A stretch of DNA of 64,000 nucleotides from Manduca sexta (Eukaryota > Arthropoda > Insecta > Lepidoptera > Sphingidae), in contig NC_051120.1 of NCBI RefSeq assembly GCF_014839805.1, positions 11,656,001 through 11,720,000 of the forward strand. Reading direction: 5' to 3'. A program made the translations under genes and the position numbers. Below are positions 26,781-38,237 of this stretch, one piece after another (positions within the stretch are counted from its first letter, which is position 1; each line of letters opens with the position of its first letter). Under the pieces are notes generated by a model. It did no database searches. It was not told the DNA's origin and saw nothing but the letters and a program-made list of their open reading frames with translations.

Positions 26781-29292
26781 GTAAGAATATTTTTTAAATC
26801 AAAATACAATGCAGCTTAGTGGCAGAAATAAATTAGTCTAGAATAGCTGTATATATAATTAATATCTTATGTGAATTTCTAGTTCTTGATTTTGCAGATT
26901 TATTGCAATATCGAACGTATATATAACGTATAATTAGTCTAAAACAAGATTAAAATGTAAACATTGGGTCATTAATGTTTCCTGTTCGCGTTATTTATGT
27001 AAATGTACATAATGTATTGATAGATTTTAACTTTTCAATCGGTAGGTCTGTTTGTATATCAATCTTTGGTTTAAATAGAGTTTAGATTAAAATTATTTTA
27101 CGGATTTTATGGTCTTCGTGGTGCGGAGCGGACTGAGGTTTTGGTCATCCGAAAAGTCAGTCACAATATCTACTTACATTTTACAATTACACAGATTTTT
27201 TAAATTTTAGATTTTGGTGGTCCGATCTATGCAGAATGTACTCACAGTGTTTTGAAGTCAAATAGAGTATTTTTAATTCAATTTGTTTTAACCACGGATA
27301 TTGTCAGTTTAAACCAAAACATTTTCTTTTTAGTCCTGTCTCTTAGATCAAGAAGACAGCATAGGAACCTAAGATGTTTTTATTACATAGATACGTTATC
27401 CGAGCTCAATACTGGCAAGACGAAAGTAAGGTAACTGCCCGACATTCACTTAGTCAACCTCCAACCACTGTCGCGGCTAGTCTGCTTACTAACTTCTTGT
27501 ATTTTTATAAATAAAATTCCTTCCTGTGTTTTTAGACGATGTACAAATTATACTCCAACTGTGAAAGAAAAAACGTTTCATTTCATACGTTAGTAATAAG
27601 TATACACTATTTAAATAATTTTTTAAACTAATAAATGCATTTCATTCGACTGTCATGGCGACGGGGCGGCCGACGCTCGGGCCCATTCGGAACCACTCGG
27701 GCTCGCTCGGGCCGTATCGATGCGAGCCGCTAGGGCTGTGACTATAGTAAATACTCCGCTGTTTTTATGTGCAATTTTGTTAGGATATGACGCGTCTATT
27801 TGTAAAATGTCATTGATAGGAACTATTTAAATCATACTTTAGGTAATATTTCGCATGAATTTTCCGGTTGTTTCGGAATTTGATTCATATCCGGTGAGTG
27901 GGATGATCGCCCACTGTCATGTTACGGAAATACCTTAGCGAAGTAAAAATGACGACGGTTAAAATAATTTTAGTTTAACTGATTCTTGAGATAAGTATAT
28001 CGCTTACCTAATGGTAACGTGTCTGATCATAAGTCAATGTTTTGTCTCCGTACCTATGTATTACTTATCTATACATTGGATTTTATTATACTAATATTGT
28101 ATCATGATTGTAAAATAATAATGAATGTCAAGTTTATATTTTAGTAAAATTGTTATTGTAATTAATGTTTTCAATTCTGTAACTTTTGTGGTCAGGAATA
28201 AAGATTTTTTTATTTATTTATTATTATAAACGTAAATGTGTTTAAATATGTTGTATTTTGGATGTTAGATTGAATTCTATTGTATCACATTTGCAACTTC
28301 TAAATCTAACTTACATTAATTAATTAAGTCGAGTTAAAAATGCAATTCATTTATCGCCAATATAGTAGAAAATATTGTAATAATTATACTTATATTAAAG
28401 CAGGGTTTAGATTAGCAAGAAAAATTACAGAAGTTATATTCCGAAATTGATTTTTACTCTAAAAACAGTCGCCACGAGTTGGTTATCAACATTTTAAACC
28501 TTGCTGGATTCGCGGCAAGTCGCAATTTGTATAGAATTATTGAAATATTGCTTATCATATCTGGAAGCCCTTGTGCAATATATTGCTACGAGAACTTGCT
28601 AATTTTAACACAGATTAACAAAAGAATAAACAACGCAAACAGATCTATAAGTAAGGTTGCATGAACACAAAATCTCTGCCAATTATAGAAACCAAAACCA
28701 AGCCCCAGACAGGTAGAATTCCACGAAATGGGTCTAAAAATATTCCATCATCGAAGCAAATACGCGGAATAACGTTAGTTTATGTATTTATGCCTTTTTG
28801 CAATCTTGTTTTGATTTTTCTGGTGACCTTTAGTGACTGCTAATGGCATGTTTTTTTTCCATGGGTTAAAATCGTCATATGGAAAGTGAGTGGAATGGTT
28901 TTGTTGGTTACACCAGTCTTACGGCCTAATATCGACACTCGAGAGTATATCATCATCCGAGCGAGCATTGAACCAAGTCCCTACCCCTGTATATGCCCTA
29001 CACTGGCAACCCAACCAAAACCTGCGGTAGCCTTCATTGGCACATACGGAAGGGCCTCGGAGTATCTCGTTGCACCAAGATAGTTACGCGGAGCCCTTCT
29101 TGCACTATACTTAGGTATCTCTCTAATTGATGGGGTTAAGATGCTCCCGTGCGCTGATGCACGCCTTTAGTCTGCGATATCGGAAGACCGACTTTGTCGT
29201 CCATTTCGGAGTCGTTGACGTTTATCCTCACCATGCCCACATTAGTCGCCTTTTACGACAGGTAGGTGATGTCGTCGCGGAATACTTTAGAT

Positions 29293-29540
29293 CAGCTATA
29301 CTCTAAGTGTGTTCCGCGGAACCCTAGGGTTCCGTGATACTTCTGTCGGGGTTCCGCAAGAATTAAGAAAAAAAAATCAAAACACCTCTCTCAATAATAA
29401 TTAGTAACTGTTACATTGTACTTTTATTATGTTGATTAATAAAAAATACACTTATAAAAACAATTGTTTTATTGTAGGGTTCCATCAAGTATTTTGCTTC
29501 CCAAAAGGGTTCCGTCATTTAAAAAGTTTGAGAACCACTG
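29293..29540. mobile_element. Non-autonomous hAT-type element with 8-bp target duplication
   Basis: A 248-bp element flanked by identical 8-mers CTTTAGAT at 29285-29292 and 29541-29548. The right terminus, read inward, is CAGTGGTTCTCAAACTTTTT, a typical hAT terminal repeat; the left begins CAGCTATACTCTAAG and shares scattered identity with it. Both sides carry GGAACCC motifs subterminally. No transposase frame. The 8-bp duplication and CAG termini together support hAT. Confidence 0.85.
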
Positions 29541-29594
29541 CTTTAGATGACATCAAGCCACAGTACATATGGTAGAGTGACTGAATGAATGAAT

Positions 29595-29975
29595 CCCTCC
29601 TAGCCGAATTTCGGCCACGGCGGCCAATCTCAACGGAGATCAGCCAGGTACGCAGGAGATATTATAGTGCACAAGTGTGTGCGCAATACACAGGTGCACT
29701 CTCTGTTCCTTCACTCTCATAGTTCGGTGAGACGGCAATCCGACATGACCGGAGAGAGATCAGGCGCAGGACCAACGGCTTTACGTGCTTTCCGAGGCAC
29801 GGGGGTATCACACCGCCAACTTCCTGACTCCGAGCTGCGACTGAGTAATTTTTAAGATGGAAAAACCCAGTCACAAATATTTTGGCCCGACCTGGGATTC
29901 GAACCCAGGACCTCAGCGCGGCAGTTGTACTTGTACCGTGTACACTTACAACTACGCCACCGAGGCAGTCATAGA
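29595..29975 (-). mobile_element. Long composite SINE (A-type head on a different body)
   Basis: The right end is an A-type tRNA-like head in reverse (gattcgaacccaggacctca ... acgccaccgaggcagtc). The body is different: cggccaatctcaacggagat, atattatagtgcacaagtgt, gaccggagagagatcaggcg and tttccgaggcac. Short ORFs on both strands here are by-products. It sits about 50 bp right of the hAT-like element. Confidence 0.65.
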
Positions 29976-31520
29976 GTGCCTACCCTGTACCTAACTATAT
30001 AATAAGAATTATCTGAATCACAGCAGTCTCTCCATGCTTTCAAACAAAGCTTATTAATATATTTAAGCACAGAAATTTTATTAACATTTAAAATACTGGT
30101 TTTGTTCATAAAAAAAGATTTTATAACGTTGTCCTCTTAAATTAGGTTATTAAGTTTTTTTTTGGCGCTTAATAGTGATGTAAGAATTGATTAAAGTACA
30201 GGTTTGGCGCTTAGATGTTTCCTAATACGATTTTATCTTGTAGTGCAATTAGATTGTCATTTGTTAGAAATAAAGCAATTAGTACGGTCCTTTTGATATA
30301 GTTTTAATGTTTGTAATAAAATATATACTTATTGGATAATACTTAATAGACCTATTTTCATTTGTGTTTATGCCTAATATATTCACCTAACATTCTTGAA
30401 TTGAAGAAAATAATTGATTTGAAATAATCGATTGTTTTTAATCCTGATTATGTATTATGAAGGAAACTCTATTCATAACCAATCTTCGAACTATTAGTGT
30501 AGTTATAAGTCAAATAGATAAAATCAATGAACATTAATTCTGAAATTTATAGAAAATGAATCAACTTCGTCTACATAAGGAAGAGAGAGGATTGTATTCA
30601 AAAGAATTTAATCATTAACATCTTAGCAAATTTATTTATTGTGGATTGCTATGTAAGATGTATGAATCTCTTAATATATTCTTTATAAGCATAACGACAT
30701 ATAATTCAATATTCTTAGAAGTTTAAATGAATTAAACAAGTGACGAAACGTTTTACTTTACTCATAGTAATAAATTTGGCAATGGATGACGAAATTTCTA
30801 CGAAAAGTATTGCTTGAGAGGATAATACCAGAGCCTTTATTACAAGGAAATAGGGGCTTTTTTGTCCCATTTCTCTGGGCAGGGTAAAAGTTGTCAGACT
30901 ATAACAAATTTCTTTATTATAGAAGCTAGTAAATTAACAAAGAGAAGATAGAAGTAGATTTGATAATGGTCACAGGAACACGTTGGCTGCATATTTTTCA
31001 CATGTCCGTATGGAAATCTTTAGGGTAGTTCTATGTTCAGCAGTGGACTTTATGTGCCTGATGATGATGAAATAGTAATAATCATTTCTGCGTCACAATA
31101 TCATTCCCTGCTCTTAATGATCCGCAACTTAACTCCACTACAAGTGCGAGCGTTCGACCAAAGTGCCATTAAGTTAAATTTTAAAAGAATCTAGTAAGAC
31201 CATTTTAACATAACGCAAAAAGAGGAATAAAATTATTCACGGAACCTCTTCTGGACTTTTGTTTTAATCGATCACTAAGCATGGCTGGTTGGTTTTCGTG
31301 TCACATTGTCATTGACTTGCTTGACACTAGATTTCAACGAGAATGCTTAGCTTTAAATGCAGCATATTGATACTAAAAAAATTACTGTGACTTTTCCCAC
31401 TTTCAACTTTGACATTGGCAAAATCATCGTCAGCCAACGATGGAGCCACAATCTAAAAATTGAATTGATACTGCCTTTATTGTAATCATAATTGTGGTTT
31501 GTTATTGTTGCAGCGTAAAG

Positions 31521-34500
31521 ATGGAGAGCCGCGTGGGTCTGGACTACATCGTAGAGCATGCGGAGTACGCCGGCAAGCTTGCCGCGGCTCTCACCTCGCC
31601 AGCAGCACCTGTCAAGAAGCAGGTCAGTCAAGAAATAATTGAATCTTTATCACTTAGCTATTGAACATTGTTCAAATCTTTGGATCCCCGGGGGGGGGAT
31701 TACGTATCAAATAGCGGAACCTCGTCCCCCTCCTCTCACCCAATGCGAAACACAGATATAACACAATTTAGATAAAAATGAAACGTCAGAAGTGAAACAT
31801 TAGGAAAAAGAAAAAAAATCTTTGGATCCCAGTCAAGAGGACCTTCTTACTGTAATAATAGGTTTTATTGTCTAAGATTTACGAAATATGGCCCTTTATG
31901 GTCGTTTGTTAGTAATCGCTTCGCTATCCCACAAGGAGTAGCAATGCCACCGTTATAAACTATCCAGGAGATAAACACTATTATTCCACTTATTACCGTA
32001 GCACAAGAGAACACAAGCTCCATTTAAGCTTAAAATACTGGATATTGTGTTGTTCGGCAATGATTTCTATGTCTAAAATCAAACAGAAATTCTTGCTACT
32101 TAGCGGTAGAAATAGCCAAACCGGGAGTACTTAGTACTACATTGTATTGTAATATATAACAATCATTATAGCAATAGTGTCAATGTTTGTAAAATCAAAC
32201 AGAACTACCAGCTTCTTGGGGGCAGTAATAGTCAAAGCAGTGGTACCATGGATGCCCAGATACTTATTACTATTTACCTAAGACCTAAAATCCCATTGTT
32301 GCAGGTGTTCGAGTTGCTATCAGCACTATGCGTGTACAACGCGGATGGGTACGCGCGGGCGGTCGACACCCTCGACCGATACAAGGTGATCACTTACATC
32401 AGAAGACTAACAGATAATGTACTAACCATAGCATTAATTGTTGCATACTAATCATTTAATATTTTAACTAAATTTCGTTACCCATAGATCATACGAATCC
32501 ATTCTAAAATAGCTAAAAACGCATTTCCTTTGTACAAGTAGCCTGCAACAAGACACATTTAGTATGTAATTCCAATGGTGGAAATGATACCATGCATGCA
32601 AGCTGTAAGTTTAAATGCTGGTAGATTCATTTTGAATTTAAGTATGTCATAGCTTCTTGCTAGTACTTACACAATGGAAATGCGGCTTTATGGCTTCGGA
32701 TTGTAACTTCAAAATACAATAATTGCCTGTCATCTGATGATCTACTAGAGGGCTCGATTAAAACTTACTAAGATCTGCATAATTCTGACCACTGCGGATT
32801 CGTTGGTGCCTTGCACCAAGAAGTCACTATACTTCTGTCAACCGCAATTATGCTCAATATTGTTCCTGACAAGCACGCGATGCTAATAAATGGGTAGAGA
32901 AACAAAAAATAAACACGCCACTGCAGACGTTGTCATGGTAACGAGGGTTACAACAATAACTATACACAATAAACAACTGTCGTTGTGGTAACCTTAAACA
33001 CAGTGCGCATTAGTGCCAATAGAGGTCAATATAGCTACTTGGTGAGAATCCATTTCTTCTAGAGGAACTATCAATAAAGAAAAAGATATAAGTATACTAA
33101 GTGTATTGATAAAAAACATCCTAAAAGAGGAGTGACAGATTGCAGTAAATGCCATGGTAAGTGCAGCTTGGTATGAAAAGTCTACTGACTAGAGTACCCT
33201 AGTCTTATCACCAAAATTACGCCGCTAGGGGTAGGAAATATGACCGTATCGACCACTTTTAACACTCGTGCTACAAAAATTCAATACTAAGTAAACCTGA
33301 TCTATTCCTAAATCGAAAAATGCAGTTTTTTATCAGTACGAGTACGAAATTTGGAACTTTCCCAATTACCTTCCATCTCTTTTTTATCTTCCAAAAGCCT
33401 ATTGAAAACTGTAGTTAGCAATAGGCTTGCTTTAACATATAAAACATTACAAAGGTAACGAAAAATGATACCACGTCTCCACTCCAAAAAAGCTTCATGG
33501 TATTAATGTGAAAACCCATTAGCTTCACAACCTAAGTACGCAACTCCTAGACACCTTATATTTACAGACGCTGAAAGGCGAGCGGTACCGACTGACCGTG
33601 GTGGTGGAAGAGCTCAAGAATGCCACCACCACCGACTACAAGACCGCGTTGATGGCCTTCATCAACTGCCTCATCATATCCGCTCCTCGGTTGCCAGATA
33701 GGATCAAAGTTAGGAATGAATTTATTGGTAAGATTCCAGTTTTACTAAGACTAAGTCTGATCTGAAGATGTCGCCTGATGCAAAGATTGGGTGGTCTGAA
33801 CAGTAAGTCACGAAAGTAGCTGAATAAACAAAATTTTAACTCGTCTGTAAACTTTTGTGTCCTGATCAACAGTCGATGTTTCTTCATTAATAAAAACTTC
33901 AAAGAGCTTACTTTATTTTTTATAAATAAAAAATAATATATCGATTGAAGTTAATGTGTAAAAGAGTTATAAAGTTTCCAATTTGTTCAGCAACTTTTGT
34001 GTGGCTGACTGTACATCTGAGTGAAGATGTCATCAATTCCAATTAATGGTAAGAATAAGGAGCGTATAAACAGTAACAACACTACTGAGTAAAAAATTTA
34101 AATGAAACTACGAACTATGAGTAATGTGATAACCGAAAAACATCGATTTTAGACTTAACTTATATATACCAAATTTAAGCACACATAGGTACAGAGAAAG
34201 CGACTTTGTTTTATACTATGTAGTGATACCACAAAATTGCTTACTTTGGCCGGTATAATTAAGTTGATTGGTGGGAGGCAATCATCTCTCATCAGTCAAT
34301 GCTATAGACGCCACTCCGCTATCAGGAGCTGCAGACTTATTTCCCGTACCCAAGAAGAAAAAATCCCTAGACTGGGGTCTTCCACTAGATAAGACAGATG
34401 TGCTTTTCAAAAATTTATGCATGGGTTTAAAAACCAAGATTTTGCAAACCTACTGATAATAAACAACCATATTTTAAATTTTTACCGTTTCTTTGTTCCA

Positions 34501-37500
34501 GGACTGGGCCTTCTACCCACACTCAATAGTTTAAGGTAAGAATCAAATATAAAAACTTTGTTTATTTTCCTTTGTGATTTGAATCCAAGGCCTCGGGGTC
34601 ACGCAGAGGTCCTTAAGAACATTTGCAAGATTAAAACTATGGGGTTAATTACATAATCAATTTGACGGGACTAACAAGTAATTAACTATTGTTTAATATA
34701 GTTTAATCTGAATAAAATGTCGACTGGTTAATTATATTTCTTCACTAATGAAAAATAAACTATTGTTTAATATGATTTAATCTGGATTTTATGTGGACTG
34801 GCTAGTTATGTTCCTTGACGATTGCCAGAATTATGCCGGCCTATATCGCCACTGCCATTAGAGCATATTTTCCACAATGTTTACGGCTACTACATGCAAT
34901 TAGGAAGAAATAATTAATATAGTTAGGCCGTTATTCTGTAATATAATAGTGTTACCGGTTATTGGATATCACGGAACAGTTTTTTCTTGTATTAAGAGTC
35001 TCGCCACACTATTGTCTTCAATACGCTCTTTAATTATATTTTGTGATGGATAATTAATTTTGTTCGCACGTAGGTGGTATTATTGAATACCTATGTCGGC
35101 GATGTCGCTTAGATTTTTTGTATTCCCCTCTCTGGATGAGTATATGTTATTTTTTATCTCGAAAATTATACCAACAGTATGATTTTATACGATGTTGCAC
35201 AAGTGAAAACGCAAGCAAAAGTTAGTCAACAAAACATCTAATTACAAGTAAATTTGTAACAGTTCACAACAAGACATAAATGATTAATCATTAGTATATA
35301 TGTTATCAGTACTTCAGATATTATGTTTCTCGACTAAAGTGGCAAAAAATATACAAACGCCGCTCAGACGGACAAAAAACAATATTGGTTAATAGTTTAA
35401 TGACATCAAATAAAAGCCTGTTATTGTTTCGATGTTTTTTTTCAACTTGATACTTTTTACAAGTCGGTCGGCGAATTTGGACACATCAAAAGGTTTGCGT
35501 GTTGATTAAAGTATTAAATTACTTTATTACAGTTAACATAGTTTCTTGTTAATTGAATTAATTATGTTATTGGCTATATACGAATATAAACTCTTTTATA
35601 GTAGTATGATAGTGGCCTAAGTTCAGCAGCAGAGTTCATGTTGGCTGTTTATAATGAGAAATATATCACGTACAGTCCTAACTATTTTGGAAAGAAACTA
35701 AAACTTCTGATTCTTTTTAAAACAGAATGGACAGTGAAAGACACAATGCTATACAAATATAACTTGCACTATAAGTAAAAGGTGATTAGGAATATGTTGG
35801 ACAAATTTTACTTTAGGAAAGGCTAAAATAAATTCATCAATGAAATCATGGCCAAGATTTTCATCACTTTATATAGAAATCAGCAGTGTACCTCTACGAC
35901 CATATAAATAATATCACCCTTTATTACTATACTATTCTACCTACCTCACACTTTTAAGATTATAGTTATATAAAACAAAATCAAATCTAATATAAAACAT
36001 CAAAAAGCATAGACAACACGATACAATATTGTTTATAGGAACAAAAAAGCAAGGGACGTGGGCGGACGGCCGGCCGCGAACCTTATAAGGCGGCTCGCTC
36101 AGCCGCCGCGAATAATATTATGCGAAAGGAAAATAAGTATCCGGAATTGCGAGTAATTCACTGACCTAGAGCATTTTTCAATAGATAACCGAGAACTAAA
36201 TAAATACGTATAAGCAATGATCTCGTAAGCGTCTATGAGTGTTTGCGCTACATCTGCTAAATTTTACAGCATAAATTTTCGGTTTGAAGGACATGTTACC
36301 ACTATAAGGTTTAATATTTAATGTCCCTGAATGATGAGGGCTGTAAAGTGTGATGTTAAGCTTTCATTAAGAAAGTTCTGTATAGTATATATTTGTCTAG
36401 ATGCTAGGGCGAACTAAAGCTTCGATATTCAATTTGTTTAAATATTTGTTTAGATGCGAGGGTCTTATTGTTCATTGTTATTAAAAGTTCTATGTATACT
36501 GACGAGGCGCCGAGGGCTAATCATCGATCGATTTTCTCAAGAATTACAAGAGATTTAAAAGCCTGACTGACTTACTACAGCTGGCAGTTTAAGTTACTGC
36601 AGCTGATTGTCTCATCCATCTTCTGTGTGCCAGGATCGATTGCACGCTTTGTTGTGACCCCCAGCACTGAAACTCGGCTAGTCTTAAACATCTACAGCTG
36701 TTAACCAACAGTTAAAATTGCTAAATGGATGTTTGGTTATACCAAATTATTATAGCAGAGCGTTTGAGTATTTACAAAACAGCGCCATCTGTCGTATTTT
36801 TTATGAACTGATTACCTATTGTTTCATCATTTCGGCTTTCGCCGTGATATTGACCTTGGTATTGCGGGTGGGAAGTCCAAACAATAAAGAATTCTAATAT
36901 ATTACATTTAATGCCTTGCCAAGCAAGTTTATTACAATAACCCGAGAAAATATTATGTTGAATATAACATGGTCATTAGTCAAATTTTATATGCGGAATC
37001 TTTTAGTTAAAAATAATTTTAACATTCTATAGGTATAGGTGTAGATAGGATCGGCTACAAGTACCTAAGTTGGCAATTGGGCATGTGGTTCTAGTTTCTA
37101 CTGATGGCAAGTAATGAACACAATGTTTGAAAAAACCTGGGCTAAGTTGTTAAACTCTAAAGAAAGAATTTTAGTGTTAGTAAAAGGATGTCTTGGTCAT
37201 CAGTAACCATATTACACGAAACGTAAATTCAAACGGTTACTTAACATTTGTTTTCTTTGCGGATCACTTTAACATGATTTTTCCATGCATTTAATATACA
37301 AGTCGGTCGAATTAAAATATGAACAAAACCTCTAGCAGTCAAAAATATAAGTATTTTACTTGTTTAGAAGTTATTTCTTTCATTCATGTTTTCGTATACA
37401 TAAATACAGGTTTAAACTGTTTAACTAACTCTTGTAAATTTAACTTTGCGGATGAACAACACCTCAGTCACCCCCGTGACCATGACGGCTGCAAAGTCTT

Positions 37501-38237
37501 CGAAACGTCGAGAAAACAAAAAAAAAATAAATAAAACCGCGATAAAATTCGTAAAATAGTTTAATTTTAATGTCCAACATTCGCGTAAACCTAAGAAATC
37601 ATCTCTTTCTTTCACAGACACGAAGCAGCCAGTCATCAGGACTTGGGAGTCCAGCTAGACGTGTTCGAGGAGCAGAGGGAGAGCGACGAGGCGCAGGGTC
37701 CTGGAGGAATCAATCTCAATTCACATCTCGATGTGTTCTACGCCATACTTAAACAAGTGAGTGTTCCTGGTTTAGGCAACGTAGGTCTTGTTCATGTAAT
37801 TTGTTTGACGATAATATTTACCATGTTCAGAATAAAGTCTAAGCAGTTCATTAAAATAATTTAAGTAATCGATTTTTTTCTATATTTATTATTGTATCGA
37901 ATCAAAATTGAAAGTAAATAAGAATATCCGTTTTATCTCTTGAAGGTTTGAAAAGAAATTAATTCATTACAAATCACTTAAATTTACACAAAATAAATCA
38001 AAACATTTAACTTATTATTATCAGCTCCATTTATTGTTTTTTTTTTACTTTCTCTAGGTAGCAGATACGCCTCAAGAAATCCCATTCCTCAGTATATTGC
38101 AGCATCTACTTCGAATAGACCCTAAGGAACCCGTGAGCGATATAGTTTGGGACACAGCGGAGACACTAGTCCACAGAGCCACACTGCTGGAGTCCAGGGA
38201 AGATGCTGCTAAACTCCTCAGAGCTCCCAGTGTTCAG
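31521..38237 (+). CDS. form3: Formin DID (armadillo-like inhibitory) exons
   Basis: Six exons encode the C-terminal two-thirds of the diaphanous inhibitory domain. Recognisable family blocks are VKKQVFELLSALCVYNADGY, then LKGERYRLTVVVEEL, then RIKVRNEFIGLGLLPTL (split across exons 3 and 4), then QLDVFEEQ. In INF2-type formins this region has no classical Rho-binding module and binds the C-terminal DAD/WH2-like segment to restrain actin assembly. Exon 4 is only 34 nt. The 3.1-kb intron between 34535 and 37618 is among the largest inside the gene and holds a GC-rich island near 36060. The exon after it is preceded directly by a repeat copy. Confidence 0.9.

Larger units (their letters stand above)
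1..31520. other. Gene-poor, repeat-rich left half (spacer or long formin 5' intron)
   Basis: Apart from the repeats listed separately I see no supported exon. Stretches 3716-4925, 7203-8649, 14160-15838, 20086-23964 and 29976-31520 are AT-rich and featureless except for short low-complexity runs such as (CCCTG)n at 7240-7262 and (TATG)n near 20587. Short ORFs here (60-90 codons) lack family motifs, and some begin at TTG or GTG. GC-rich patches occur at 18185-18230, 23810-23890 and 27655-27740. Missing 5' formin exons may hide in this region. Confidence 0.5.

Noticed and set aside
29880..29970. Possible tRNA gene (gattcgaacccaggacctca)
   Set aside because: The B-box-like sequence belongs to SINE heads present in many diverged copies; no cloverleaf with intact acceptor stem was seen.
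31353..31631. 92-codon minus-strand ORF
   Set aside because: It covers the first formin DID exon in antisense and has no features of its own.
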